Assembly: GCF_000699445.3 (NCBI RefSeq)
Contig: NC_067195.1
Span: 11,708,287-11,772,286 of the forward strand
Direction of reading: 5' to 3'
DNA length: 64,000 nucleotides
Source: Schistosoma haematobium
Taxonomy: Eukaryota > Platyhelminthes > Trematoda > Strigeidida > Schistosomatidae
The position numbers and the translations under genes were made by a program. Positions 20,547 through 32,399 of the stretch are shown here, one piece after another; the stretch's first letter is position 1; every line of letters begins with the position of its first letter. The notes beneath the pieces were generated by a model. It searched no databases. It was not told where the DNA came from and was given only the letters and a program-made list of their open reading frames with translations.

Positions 20547-23326
20547 ATGAACGCCGCGAGTCTACCAAACAAACTGGATGAACTACGTGAACTTAGCAAC
20601 GCTAATAAGGCCCATCTGATAGGAATATCTGAAACCTGGATATCTTCTCAGTTCTCGGACCAAGAGTTAGCATTACCTGGGATGACTTTGTTCCGCAACG
20701 ACAGAAAAACAGGAATTGGGGGCGGAGTAGCCATATACATAAGCTCTTGCCTGGAGGTGCACCAAGTTCACAACCCCGAGTTTAACAATCTTGAGGAATC
20801 CATATGGTGCTCTGTAAGATTGTCTAGTACTTCGAGGTGTCTAGTCGGAGTTATTTACAGAAAGCCAACTGCTGACATCGAGTACGATAGTCGTATGCTG
20901 GAAGGACTATCCCGCTCTATCCGTCTCGGTTTCACACACATCCTGATTCTAGGGGACTTTAATCTCCCTAGAGTCAACTTCGCGGAACACACGTACACTG
21001 GAGGCGACAACTCAATTGAAGCTCGGTTCTACAACCTCATCGATGACTTGGGCTTATATGAAAACGTGAGGTCGGCAACTCGTTGGAGAAACAGTCAGAC
21101 ACCATCGCGCTTAGACTGTGTATTCACTAACGAAGAATTCCTAGTCGACAACCTCTCAATCCTGGCTCCTCTGGGAAAGAGCGATCATGCCGTCATAGCC
21201 TTCAGTTTTGTCATCAAAACTAAGCTAAGGTATCCCAACAATAATTTGCGTTGGAATTTTAAACGGCTGAATGTCCCAGCTCTACATGACTATCTACAAC
21301 AGGTGGTTTGGGATGTTCACCCTCAACTCGATGTGGATGGTCATTGGGACTTCTTACTGCACACGCTCTTATGTGCTACAGACCATTCAGTTCCTCAAAC
21401 GGTTCCCAAAAGATGCAAGCCACCTACAGTAATCAAGAACCGTACCCTTCGCCTGCTAAGCCGCAAAAGGCACTGCTGGGCGGAATAAAAACGAACTAAT
21501 AACGATGGAGCGTATAGGCAATATAAACATATCAGGAACATATGCACGAAGGCTATAAGAGAAGACAGGCTTCAGTACCAAACAAAGCTTATGGACAAAT
21601 TCGCCTCTAACCCTAGAAGCTTATTCCGTTATGCAGCCTCTCTTCGTCAAGCCAAAACAGGAGTTTCTCAACTGCTAGGTCTTAACGGCCCGACCAACAA
21701 CGATGGCGACGCCGCTAACCTTCTGGCGGCACATTACTCTCAAACATTTCAACCGGCTGACATCAACTTTACTGACGACAGTTTCATCTGCAATTCCACA
21801 GGACTTTCTGAAGTTGACCTAAGCGCTGACTTGGTGTTCCGGAAACTGCAGCACATGAGACTAGACACTTCTCCTGGCCCGGATATGGTTCATCCTGCCA
21901 TACTGAGGGAGGCAGCCTCAATCCTGGCAACGCCGCTTAGCGTGATGTTTTCTCACTCGTTTAGCCGAGGCAAATTACCGGAAAATTGGAAGTTGGCTCA
22001 CATCACACCAATTTTCAAAGGTGGTCGACGCAATGAACCTTCAAGTTATCGGCCGGTGGCTCTTCTGTCATTACCTTCAAAACTCATGGAGTCCCTGATA
22101 TGCGACGGTTTAAATGACTACCTACTGTCCTTAAATTTCTTCTCACCCCAACAGCATGGTTTCAGGAAGGGTTACTCCTATATAACCAACCTGCTGACTG
22201 CGGTGGACAAATGGACAAGCATCCTCGATTACAAGGGAAAGCTTGACGTCATTTACCTTGATTTCTCAAAAGCTTTTGATAAGGTTAACCACTTGTGTCT
22301 TATCAACAAGCTCAAACGACTAGGTATCAAACCACCCCTAATCGATTGGCTTACTTCATACCTAAAAAATCGACACTTTAAGGTTAGGGTTAATTTCACT
22401 TTATCTCAGGCTATGGAATGTTCTAGTGGGGTCCCCCAGGGCTCAGTACTAGGGCCTCTTCTCTTCTTGATCTGCATAAATGATCTTCCTCAACAGGTAA
22501 CGTCAGATTTATTACTTTTTGCTGACGACGTGAAACTTTGGAGAGAGATACGCAACCAAGACGATACACAGGCACTTCAGGAGGATCTGACTCGACTTCA
22601 AAGTTGGGCAGACGATAACGGACTTACCTTTAACACTTCAAAGTGTAAAGTAGTCCATCTGCGACATGTTGCAAACTACAGTCACAACTTAGGAAACTCC
22701 TCTCTAGTAGTATCCCAAGTCGAAGAAGATTTAGGAGTCCTGGTGCCCCATGATTTGAAGTCTTACGCCAACTGTGACAAAAATGCCTTCCGAGCAAACC
22801 TTGCACTGGTAACGTTGAAGCGCATTTTTGAACAGTTTGGCAGGAGAACTTTCCATACAATCTTCAATAGTTTTATCCGTCCCCATTTAGAGTACGGAAA
22901 CATAGTACTCCCCCCTCACTCCAAAAGGACAAGGTCACTTTGGAGCGTATCCAGCGGCGAGCCACGAAATCAGTTCGAGGACTCAAATCTAAGCCTTACG
23001 AAGAACGCCTCCGTTCACTAGACCTTTACCCATTAGAATATAGGCGTCTTAGAGGTGATTTATTAATGGCTTATAGTATTCTTAACACTTCTGGACATCC
23101 TCTTAAACACCTACTTAAGCTTAGTTCGAATAACAACCTAAGGGGTAACACCCAGAAACTGGAAACACAACATAGCAAGACGGAATGTAGACACAATTTC
23201 TACTCCTTAAGAGTTGTCAAAAGCTGGAATTCGCTGCCAGCCGAGCTAGTCCAAGCGACTTCTCAGGAGTCCTTCAAGAGGCAACTTGACCTATTCTTAA
23301 GGACCAAGAACAGCATCACATTATGA
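20547..23326 (+). pseudogene. CR1-like ORF2: endonuclease and reverse transcriptase (one stop, one frameshift)
   Basis: From YMNAASLPNKLDEL onward this is an apurinic-type endonuclease (LIGISETWISS, the GDFNLP motif near 20955, and LGKSDHAVI as the catalytic SDH). A nonsense codon TAA at 21486-21488 interrupts an otherwise continuous frame, which resumes directly and includes 21591-22930. The reverse transcriptase shows SPGPDMVHPAILRE, YRPVALLSLPSKLMESLI, YLDFSKAFDKVNH (motif A), GVPQGSVLGPLLFLI (motif B) and LLLFADDVKLW (motif C, FADD). A frameshift near 22910-22935 moves the C-terminus to 22940-23326 ([23 protein letters not shown]), a region conserved in CR1-like elements. The frame may start a little upstream of 20547. 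The enzyme nicks the target and copies element RNA at the nick. Confidence 0.85.
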
Positions 23327-23475
23327 TTTACCAATCTCTTTTCCTCTTTTATTGTTAACATACCTAGGTTCCTGCCTGGAGGATTTGGTGATCCCCTGCT
23401 ACTAGACACGGAAGCCTGTTAAGCGAAAGCTTCTTCTATTCCGTCCACAACCATTTGAACCATTTGAATATCAAT

Positions 23476-23898
23476 CTATTCCTGAGCGTCAATTTCACTG
23501 GAAGAGCGAGCTCTCTTTGAAGTTCACGTGAATCACCCTTGTATTTGAATACTTTTCAACATTTCTCACTGTCTCGGCGGATGAAAACTGGGTATTTTAT
23601 GTCTACTGAGGGATCACAGATAAATTTTAGGAATAATAGTGGGCAGAGTTTGGTACATAGTGAAACTCGAGTTTCAATAATAAACTTGGCCTTACTTATT
23701 CAACGTCTGGAACCGTCTGTGAAGTATCAGAAGATCATGGACCAAGTCATCTAGTATGGGGTGAAGAAAAATAAACAATCCAAAGTCATTCTGTAATTGG
23801 ACTAATTCCAGTCTAATTATTCAAACAATCAGCATCCAGATTGTCGTCACTGTCCTTCAACGACATTGGTCTTATTCGTACAGTAATTTTCATCACAG
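23476..23898. other. Spacer between LINE and an unrecognised exon
   Basis: No repeat or gene recognised. It ends in an acceptor-like TTTTCATCACAG at 23898. Confidence 0.35.
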
Positions 23899-23915
23899 GT
23901 GCTGATTCGAAAAAA

Positions 23916-24459
23916 ATGACTCTCCCTTCCGATCGATTACAGCTGCTCTTTGAACGACATTTGGAGTTATTAGTCAAATTCCGCAGGCAGCTGCTAAATC
24001 AGTCATGCTATGAAGATGCGACGGAAGTGGATCTATTGATATCTGAATTACACAGTGAGCTGGAAAATGACAGCAGCCTCCATGAATCCTCGGTTGACTG
24101 TACTTCAAACGAAACGGCAGTCATCCATGATGCGCCCAGTGGTCCAGTACTTTCCATTTCAGAAACATGCCCGGTAATGGATTCGAACTCCGTTACCCCC
24201 GAAACAGCATGTGCAGACAGCAACGTATCCAGCTCACGAGAAGATCCCATTGTTTTGCCAGAAAATGTGTTTCACGCATCAACTAATAATCAAGAACCTG
24301 GTACAGTTTTGTTGGACGCGGATTACCATAATCATCCATTATCTGCTAGTGATGCTCCCCATAAATTTGACAACAATATCTCAGAAGATTTGAACTCTGA
24401 TGATTTCGAATTGAATGGTGTTTATCCTCATTATCTGGTCGATTTTACTGGATTCCCTG
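23916..24459 (+). CDS. Unrecognised coding exon (probable first coding exon)
   Basis: Open frame of about 180 residues from ATG 23916, 17 nt after a good splice acceptor (AG at 23897-23898). The N-terminus is helical and charged (RLQLLFERHLELLVKFRRQL, then EVDLLISELHSELEND), followed by a Ser/Asn/Asp-rich stretch and NSDDFELNGVYPHYLVDFTG. Base and codon use look coding rather than random. No family is recognised. The frame continues without a clear donor to a stop at 24537-24539, but the last 25 codons lie in the retrotransposon 3' end that precedes the LTR at 24595, so the true exon end is unknown (GT dinucleotides at 24459 and 24467 are candidates). It could be the 5' exon of a host gene whose other exons lie to the right, or a transposon-derived ORF. 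It does not match the start of the peroxiredoxin gene. Confidence 0.45.
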
Positions 24460-24474
24460 TGCAATGTGTTTTAA

Positions 24475-24970
24475 ATACAATCAAATTAATTGTAATTTGG
24501 GTTTATGAAGACCCAACATTATTTCGAGGGGGAGGATAGACGCGAGAAAAAATTAAAATCCGGACATCAACTCTTGATCTCCAAAAAAGGGAGGTGTTGG
24601 GATATTCAGGAAAATATCCCAAAAATTATCCTGTTAAGCCTAATGCTATCCTTGGACATGAAATGGTATCATCTTATTGGTCAATATTTATTTAACGTGT
24701 TATTTTCCTGTAGGCCAATATTGTACAATATTATTTTCTATTTTGTGGTACGTTGTGGTCTGCTTGACTGGTATATAAACAAAGTATGTTTGAAATATAA
24801 TGATTCATATATCCGAGGCTGTGACTTGTGTTCTGGACTAAACTGGCTAGGTTAGACAGGGAAGCTAGGCCAATCAGAACACTAGGTCGTTCTACGTGTT
24901 TGTGCGTCTTTGGTCTGATCAATAATTCGCTACCCCTTAATCAGCAGCATTATTTTTCACAGTCATAACA
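24475..24970 (+). mobile_element. 3' end of an LTR retrotransposon: polypurine tract and LTR
   Basis: A purine tract AAAAAAGGGAGG (24583-24594) directly precedes TGTTGGGATATTC, the start of a 376-bp LTR-like sequence (24595-24970) ending ATAACA. The LTR aligns over most of its length with the solo LTR at 37371-37731 (minus), including AAATATAATGATTCATA and AGACAGGGAAGC. Upstream, the end of an internal coding region may be represented by EDPTLFRGGG and stop (24508-24539). A TATA-like TATAAACAAAG lies near 24773. No 5' partner LTR is seen. Confidence 0.6.
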
Positions 24971-25505
24971 GAACCAAAATGGATGAGTGAAAGCCAAAAA
25001 AAAACTGTCGATGCTTTCAAACAAAATGATAGCATAATAAAATAATAGCATTGTCCCAGAACGGTTGGCGGTCTAGCCGAATTAAGATTTGATAACTCTT
25101 AGCTGGCGAAACTAGCTGGCCATTTTTGTAAACATTTCCGTTTCTCGGGAGTAAAAAACGAGCTGGGTAAATGTGATCTTGTCAAGAAATCGTTTTTCAC
25201 GAGCATTGGCTTGCGAGAATAACACCGAGTGATTGAATATTGAATGCAGAAACTTCTATCGTTCTGCCTTCTGTAGATAAAAATCGGAAGTTATCAGCCA
25301 AGAAATTAAAATCTAATGTCATACAAAACATTCTGTAGACAGCCAAGTAATAAGTTGTTATTGGGACCTTCTTATCTGAACACCAGGACAGAATACTGAA
25401 ATGCCGATCGATGGCCTCTATATGACCTTGAAAGTCGTCTCTTTTTCAAAAGTACTACATATTTTCACTGACAGCAGAACTATGTACAAACAATATAAGG
25501 TAGTG
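24971..25505. other. No gene or repeat recognised
   Basis: AT-rich spacer before the first supported peroxiredoxin exon; any promoter or 5' exon of that gene would be here. Confidence 0.35.
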
Positions 25506-28500
25506 ATGGTTAACTTTATATATTTGCCTCACAAATATAAGCTTTCTCAAGACCTCCGGGTTCGCCGAGTTTGCAGCAGAGCACCTGCCTTTTCTACGAA
25601 ATCACTGCAGAACGGGACCAAAGGTGTGACAAGATTAGAAGATTATGTTGGAAAATACTTGGTCGCCATATTTTATCCTTCGAACTTGTAGGTTTTTTTA
25701 AAAGAATTACTGCCAACAATTACAGACATGTTTTCCCTTATTTTGAGGAAACTTTGGGTAAATTTGAGGGTTTTCGCTAAAGTTGTAAAAATATGTTAGC
25801 TTTCACCAAGGTTTCTGGAATGTTTTGGGAAAAACCCTAAAATGTTATAAGATCTTGCGGAAATGTTTGAAAAAACTCAATATTTCTCCAAACACTTTGA
25901 GGATTGACCACAGACCTGGGGAAATTTCGAGGTTTTTATACCATCTTTTCAAAAGACCTCCAAATTTCTTTATTTTGGCTTCTTCGAAATTTACTCTAAA
26001 CAGGCAGAATGTCCTTTAAAATAGGGAGATTGGGATGTTACCAATTTCTGTACAATAATATGTATATATATTTAGGGTATACGAGATAATTAGGCAATAT
26101 TGTTTATTTAGTTTTTCGTGTAAGACGTTGCAGTTATTGGCCGCTTCACTGGAAATGCGAGATCTGTCTGTGCGTTTGTTCTGCTCTGATTTTTAACCTT
26201 AATTTTATGGTCTAGTGAAAGATTGATCCTAGACAGAGCTAAACTACTATATAACATTCATTTAAGATACAAAACGTCAGCATGACACTACTTTAGGGTT
26301 TAAAATAAGATAAGGGGAGGAGACTTGAATGATTTTATGTTCGCATTAGAATGGCTTGGAACGTCTTGTCACTCAAATTATTCACTCGTTGAACTCACCC
26401 AAGTGTATTAACTTTCGCGTTGAGACACAGTGAAGCAGACCGATGCAGAATCTGAGGTGAGGTATCAAGCTGATGGAGAATATAATCGGAAACACTTACT
26501 CATCAATAGACTTGAAGACTTTGAGAAGTGCCCACAGCGCTAGAAAACGTTTATTAGTCACTGCTTTAGAACTTTCACTAATTTATAATTTATGGCTTAT
26601 CATTACTGATTATTACGGGTCTTTATCCTTACAGTATTCAAAAGAAGACACAGTACATAAAACAAGACTCCGTGGTCGGGCAACGTCTGAGAATTCAGCC
26701 TAGAAACTTCCATCACAACGGTATTTTTACTGGGGTTTTACTTTCGTCTTAACAAGCTCTCCACATTTCTTCGTCTAGTTATTCATTGGGTTGACTCCTG
26801 AATTTTCAGTAGAAATTAGTTTACTAATAATTTATCGAAAACTTCCTTCACTAGTCTACTGAATTTTAAAACAAATAAATGTTTCATTAGGTTGGCTTCA
26901 GAGCATGCTATTGGAGATTGCTGAGGGACTCTGTTAAACGCTATTGCAGTGATTACTTCTAAGTTAAAAAAAATAGAATGCAGATTCAGATAAATCATCG
27001 TTTCTACACGAGAAAAAGTGTTTGCAATAACTTAATTGTTTTATTTGAAGGGCATGAAAAGACATATAAAGCGTACAATTTCTAGCAAAACGCAAAGTAT
27101 CATCGGTGATTGTTTATCTACAGCTTCAGCCTAACCGATAAATATTTATATTTTGGAAGACATTATTAAACCCGTATACAATTTTATAAGCTAAGCCATA
27201 TTAATTATTTAAATTCTTAAGTTTACTCCAAAGAGCATATATTTACTGAATGACCAAAGATCGGTTGAAACCAGAAAGTTTTCCAAACTAAGGAATTAAG
27301 GAAACTACATAATGGTCCGGTCAAAATCAATCAACAGAAAATGGAAAGAACAATTTGTGTATGCGTTAATAATCAGAGCAAACAAGAAAACAAAAAAATG
27401 GGTAGGGGAGATATCGATCCAGCCATTACCTTTGGTACATTTTAAGTCGAATGTATATTAAGAACTGACAACGCAAAAAGGGTTTTGGAGTTGAACTGAA
27501 CAAGTGAACAGATATTTTATCTATTATATAAAGGTTAGAGGCGGAGTACAGGATGTATGACCGTTTTTTTGACGCAACATGAATGATATTATTTAGTATG
27601 ACAATTCAATAGCAGTTTCAAAACTTAAATTGCTTTCATAAGAAGCAAAATTTGGTAAAAAAATAATTAGGGTAATTGTTGCTATCATTCCAAATTCAAC
27701 TAATTTCTACAGATAATTTAACCAAATAATAATCGTCTCTTTACTAATTATTAGCTCTAAGATTAACTCTAAGGAAGAGTCAAAACTGGTGGAGTCTAAC
27801 CACGTAAAAGGTAGACAGTGAAGTAACAATGTATTTTGGATGCCTTGTGCTCCATACGGAGAATCATTTGATTTCTGGAGTATACTCCACTGAATTCCAA
27901 CTGATGTTAATCGACTATCTCACTAAAAACATAAAATATGAGTTAGCCGCTTTAATTACGATGTTGTGAGCTTAGTCGACAAGATTAGATCAGGATTAAG
28001 TACTAGACTACATAAAGTTGAGTATTAACCTATGATTAAATGCATTTACTTCATATTTTTCTAGATAAAAAAACGAATGGATTTATAATTATTATACTGA
28101 ATATATACGTATGCAAACGATTATAATGTTAGCCTTGATGCTCCTTCAGTTACTGTGCGAGAATTCTACTGTTTTTCTTCTATGTAAAAGCGAAAGATCA
28201 CTATCCTCAATTTTACGAAAAGCAACTACTAAAAAGACCTTTTATTATACTTGCTATGCTAATAGCTAGGTAAATACGCAAATATCAAAATATATTTGTC
28301 CATTGCTTAGTGAAGAGTAATAGAAGCATTGAGTGGACGATCAGTCTTTCTGTTTACGAAAATTTCATTTAAACTTCTTGGTAGGTTAGTAATAATTTGA
28401 AACAGGTATCTTGGTGTCAATGTAAGCCATGCAGAAACTAAAGCTCGTCTGATTAATAATGTTGATTGAGGTTAAAATGTCACATATACTTTGTTATGGT

Positions 28501-30809
28501 GTTAGGTGTTGTATGACATTTAAAAAGAAGCCCTAGGCATAGTTTTGACAAGGCTAGCCTACAATATCGTGAGAACTGATTCTGTTCTTGAGATTCAAAC
28601 CACGTGCCACCGGTAGCAATAGTTCTCTTCACGTTTCAGACATCTTGCTGAAGGGTGACAACCAGTACGTGACTTGTATTCAGGGTGTTTTCTAACTGTC
28701 TTAAATCATTAAATAACTAAATATTGTTACATTATAGTGTTATTTGTGCAACTGCCTTCATTCTTTGTAGAGCATAGTTAATTTATCAGTCCTTTTCATA
28801 CTAAATTATTTATAGCCTAAAACTATCATCACAGGAGCTATTAAATTTCAACAGTTATTTGTCAAACTTTCAAGAAATCAATTGTGAAATTTTAGCAATC
28901 TCTCCGGATTCCCTAGAATCTCATATCGCATGGTATTGCGCGCCAATTCAGAAGAATGGACTTGGTGAAAATGTCCATTTTCCATTACTAGAAGATAAAA
29001 ATATGAGAATCTGCAAAGCATATGGAGTTTCTAATGAGGATAATGGAAGTGCTTTAATGTAAGCCTTTCTATAAAACCTTTTCATTGTAGTAAAGTTTAG
29101 GAAGTAAGACTAATAATCTTTTTTAATATTCGCCAGCGGTTCTGGGTTCGAGCCCATGAGTGAACATCAACTCTGAGATGCAGGTACATCCGGCTGATGA
29201 GTCCCGAATTGGACGAAACGTGCGTCCTTCATTCCACTGCTAGCCACTATCAATCTATGCTTATCACCATTATTATTATTATTAATGTCGTCATAAATTC
29301 ATTTGTATATAACTATGCCCTTGACAAGTATATGTGTGATTAGATTATTCGAAATGTATTGCGTTAATATATCTCATAGTTCTGATAATCTTCGTCTTCT
29401 TATAACTATAGTAGTTAAATTTTTAGGGAAGGAGGATAAAAGATGTGTGTTATCGATCTAGGGTTGCCATGGTTAATGATGGGTGTATTTTACGAAAATT
29501 TTAAATTAATTATGGGCAGGTATATAACTGAATAATAATACTGTTCATGATATATAGTTTGTCAATTACTGAATAACATTTCGTTTTATTCTATCTAAAT
29601 ACTATGTATATATATATATTCCAAAGCAAAGTGATAATTTTTAGTAATTATGAAAACAATTAAATCAATATCAATGCATCACTTACATTGTTCTCTTCAA
29701 AATGTACTTAGATGTCAATTTTACATGTAATTACTATAATGGCAAAATTATATATTTTTCATTATGAAACAAAATCTCTTTAACATGTTAACCAAATTTA
29801 GGGAAACCACACCTTAATTTTCAACATTTGTTAGATAGTTTTACAGGGGTATCAAATTATTTTTATTATTTTTGTAAATGAAGAAAGTCGAACGAATTAT
29901 CATTAGAAAAACATGGTTGAGGTTTGACGTATATGGATGAATTTACACCACAGAAATGATATATTTTTAGTGGAAAGTGGTTCATGATGTGTGATTTATT
30001 GGTTAAAATAGCTGACAATTAATAAAAGTGAAACTTGAACTCAAACTCTAACTTTAGTTACCTGATGATTTGCTGCGACTATTATTATTTAGCTGTTAAG
30101 CTGAAGTAAATCAATGTTAGTTTCACGATATATAAAATCTATAACCTCCAGCTTCCAACATACTGTAATGTTTCTTGTTTATCTAAATTTGAAATTAAAT
30201 TGCCGTTCTTGCAAGGGTAAAGATGAAGAATTTTCAGTGTTTCTACTTACTAACTAACTGTCGTTTTCTTTCGTAAGCACACATATGTATCTACTCCGGC
30301 AGTGTCATATTAAATCTGAGAAAGTTTCTTTTAAAAACTAATCGTCAGTGGTCAATTTGTTTTCAAAAAAAGAACAATTAAGCAATTTGATACAAATATA
30401 TTTTCAGTCGTTGTAAGGTAAATCGATTACAGTTTGTTGCTGAATTTTATAACATTTATCGAATACATTTTGTACAACAATACATATATCTGTAAATGTT
30501 ATTTTCTTAATTTCTCAAATGTTGGTCAATTTTATATGGTTAAGAAAAAAAGTTTCAAAATAATGTCTTATAAATTACCATTTAGTTGTTATTCATTGAC
30601 GCTTACTTATTTTTGCTTGATGTAGGAGCATTTTTGTAATCGATACGAACGGACTGATACGTATTACTGTATGTTTAGATAAAGGAATACACGTTTCTGT
30701 AAAGGATATACTGCGAATGGTGAGAGATTTACAAATGAAAGATAAGGAAGATGAATTGGATATTTTAAGACATTCGGAAACACCAGTAACAACGACGCCA
30801 CTTGATTAG
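25506..30809 (+). CDS. Peroxiredoxin-like protein (AhpC/TSA family), divergent
   Basis: Spliced gene. The exon ending at 25687 gives APAFSTKSLQNG then RLEDYVGKYLVAIFYPSN, the start of the peroxiredoxin fold. Exon 28835-29058 gives LSNFQEINCEILAISPDSLE, SHIAWYCAPIQKNGLGENVH and FPLLEDKNMRICKAYGVSNE. Exon 30626-30809 gives SIFVIDTNGLIRITVCLDKG, SVKDILRMVRDLQ and a stop at 30807. The last two exons join in phase (donor GTAAGC, acceptor TGATGTAG). The first exon ends in phase 2 and the second starts in phase 0, so an exon of length 3n+1 must lie between; it should carry the peroxidatic cysteine (FVCPT in typical members), which I could not find. The C-terminus DILRHSETPVTTTPLD lacks the resolving VCP motif of typical 2-Cys enzymes. 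Family members reduce peroxides using thioredoxin. ATG 25506 is a guess; the start RVRRVCSRAPAF could be a mitochondrial presequence, or the exon may begin at an acceptor near 25574. Confidence 0.7.
25688..28834 (+). other. Peroxiredoxin intron(s), 3.1 kb
   Basis: Starts GTAGGT and ends CATCACAG. AT-rich; no repeat recognised. A small exon must be hidden here for the reading frame to join, but no Cys-Pro codon pair sits in a plausible exon context. Confidence 0.5.
29130..29265 (+). repeat. Sm-alpha-like SINE fragment in peroxiredoxin intron
   Basis: A B-box-like GGTTCGAGCCC (about 29144-29154) is followed by a hammerhead ribozyme (29183-29240) and the tail TTCCACTGCTAGCCACTATC, the order described for schistosome Sm-alpha SINEs. 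It is on the same strand as the host gene and ends near an (ATT)n run at 29268-29283. Confidence 0.75.
29183..29240 (+). ncRNA. Hammerhead ribozyme with intact core
   Basis: CTGATGA (29194-29200), stem II GTCC...GGAC closed over CGAATT, then GAAA (29214-29217) and cleavage site GTC with cutting expected after 29226. All core residues of the hammerhead are present. Stem III is only about 3 bp, as in known Sm-alpha ribozymes. Stem I (ATCCGG against CTTCAT) has two mismatches and a wobble, so activity may be reduced. It lies in sense orientation inside a peroxiredoxin intron. Confidence 0.85.
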
Positions 30810-31732
30810 TTAGGAAAAGTGATTAGAAGTGTTATGTGTTATTTTACATCTGGTTAGTTTTCAAATGTCAATGATTTTTGTCTCTGTGAGACAATCCCTT
30901 CTGTTGAACCCCATGTAAATTCATGTTTATTGTACAATTTCTAACTTGTTTCTTTTCAGTCCTACCGTTACTCTTAAACCTTGATATGTTATGATTTATT
31001 CTGTCATTGCTTCGATTTGTTTGTTTGTATCTACTTTCCGATGATATTGCGAAACATATTTATAGTTTTATCCAATTGGATAATACTCCTTATAATTGTG
31101 ATATGATATATACAATTTCAGCTTAGGAAATATAACGATGCATATTTTCGATTCGCTTTCTTTGAAATTTGATTTTCTAAAACTGATTCGTTTATTGATA
31201 GCTTAACGTTTCGCTTTTTCGTTTCAAACTACTTCAAATAGTATAAACAAACATCGGAAAGTTGTAGGTATTTATAGATCGTGATTGTTTATAGATGGTC
31301 ATATTCGTTTGAGTTCAAAATTTGTTCATTAATATATCTGTGTTTGAACTCTTATACACCGCATATTTTTGTCTAAAGCCGATGTGCACTATGCATCACT
31401 TTTAGCACTTATAAATGTAGCAATTTGTTCTGATATTTATACTGGTATTAATGGAAGCACAAGACAATAAAATGGATTAATACCAACACAAATATATGTT
31501 AAGAATACCGTATATTTAGTGTATAAAGCACTTACCTTTGAACAGAAATATCCATAAAATGATATACATAGACAGTTCACATTTTACCATTGACTGTTAA
31601 ACTAAGATATATTCTAATAGGATTTTTACTAGTTTTGATTTTCCCATTGTTAATATATTGACTGAACATTGATCCATCTTGGTTCCATCTTGGCACTGAG
31701 TTTGAGTCTCAGAAAGAGCATTAACTGTGTGA
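30810..31732. other. 3' flank of peroxiredoxin gene; no gene seen
   Basis: AT-rich. An AATAAA occurs at 31466-31471, rather far from the stop codon to be assigned as the gene's poly(A) signal. Confidence 0.35.
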
Positions 31733-31800
31733 CGTACGAACATCCAGCTGACGAGTCCCAAATAGGACGAAACGCACGTCATGCATTCTACTTCTAGCCA
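31733..31800 (+). ncRNA. Hammerhead ribozyme, second Sm-alpha-like copy
   Basis: CTGACGA (31748-31754), a perfect stem II GTCC/GGAC over CAAATA, GAAA (31769-31772) and GTC at 31778-31780. The core differs from the standard CTGATGA only at position 7, which tolerates any base, so the core is functional in principle. Stem I (ATCCAG against ATGCAT) has two mismatches. Flanked by the same type of tail (TTCTACTTCTAGCCACT) as the copy at 29183; the tRNA-like head is poorly kept. Confidence 0.8.
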
Positions 31801-31965
31801 CTCTCCATGTTTGCTTATATCGAGGTAATCCGCACAGAATACATATGTGGCAATAAGAGACTGATCAATTGCAGTCCTAAACATCAATGCGAAGATTCAA
31901 ACAAACAATACAAAATGAATTCATATGTATATAAATATATTTAAATAAAAGGTCAGCTAAACAAA

Positions 31966-32376
31966 ATGGCCCAACAAAAACATGTCCACATCACCTTACA
32001 GTTCAGAGGTGTGTCAGACAGACTGATTAAAAAGCTTAAAACAGTTAATAACGAAAGGTCTTTATCAAGGAAAAAACAAAGTCCATGCTTCACCGAAAAC
32101 CTAAAAGGCATGAAAATGGCTGCGTCACATCCTACTGTGTTTACTAATTTAAAGATGTGTGTTAGTGGTCACAAATACACAGAAAGAAGCAACCGTGATC
32201 TCCAAATTAGGGTATTTGAACATGCACCTAAGTGGTTGCAGAAACAAATAAAATCAAAAGACTCAATAAGAGTAGGTGATAAACGTTTAACATCCTCTAT
32301 TACCAAACAAATGAGTGAAACACGTCATAAGATTGATATGAACAAGGCTTTTGTGGTGTTGTCGTGGATTGATTGA
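31966..32376 (+). pseudogene. Penelope-like element remnant: GIY-YIG endonuclease end
   Basis: Open frame of 136 residues. The segment VFTNLKMCVSGHKYTERS followed by NRDLQIRVFEHAPKWL matches the GIY-YIG endonuclease at the C-terminus of Penelope-like reverse transcriptases (pattern C-x-C-G-x-x-YIGRT-x-R-x-L-x-x-R-x-x-EH). The YIG core has decayed to YTE and one Cys is lost, so the nuclease is probably dead, although the Arg and Glu-His positions remain. The N-terminal stretch HITLQFRGVSDRLIKKLK corresponds to the linker after the RT domain, and SSITKQMSETRHKIDMNKAF to the C-terminal tail. The RT domain itself is missing. Hammerhead-bearing repeats lie within 170 bp upstream and 25 bp downstream on the same strand. 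Confidence 0.7.
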
Positions 32377-32399
32377 AGTTTGACATTAATACTGTTGGA

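Larger units (their letters stand above)
19000..23475 (+). mobile_element. CR1-like LINE, nearly full length
   Basis: Two-ORF non-LTR retrotransposon: ORF1 with a PHD-like finger (19020-20482) and ORF2 with endonuclease plus reverse transcriptase (20547-23326), then a 3' tail ending near 23475. The same tail ends the minus-strand copy at 5365, which fixes the 3' end. The 5' end is uncertain and may lie up to 350 bp further left. Damage is light (one shift in ORF1, one stop and one shift in ORF2), so the insertion is fairly recent. The architecture fits SR1/Perere-type CR1 elements. Confidence 0.85.

Noticed and set aside
28290..28330. Cys-Pro codons (KYICPLLSE) as the missing peroxiredoxin exon
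   Set aside because: The reading phase fits neither neighbouring exon, a stop lies just upstream and no usable donor follows.
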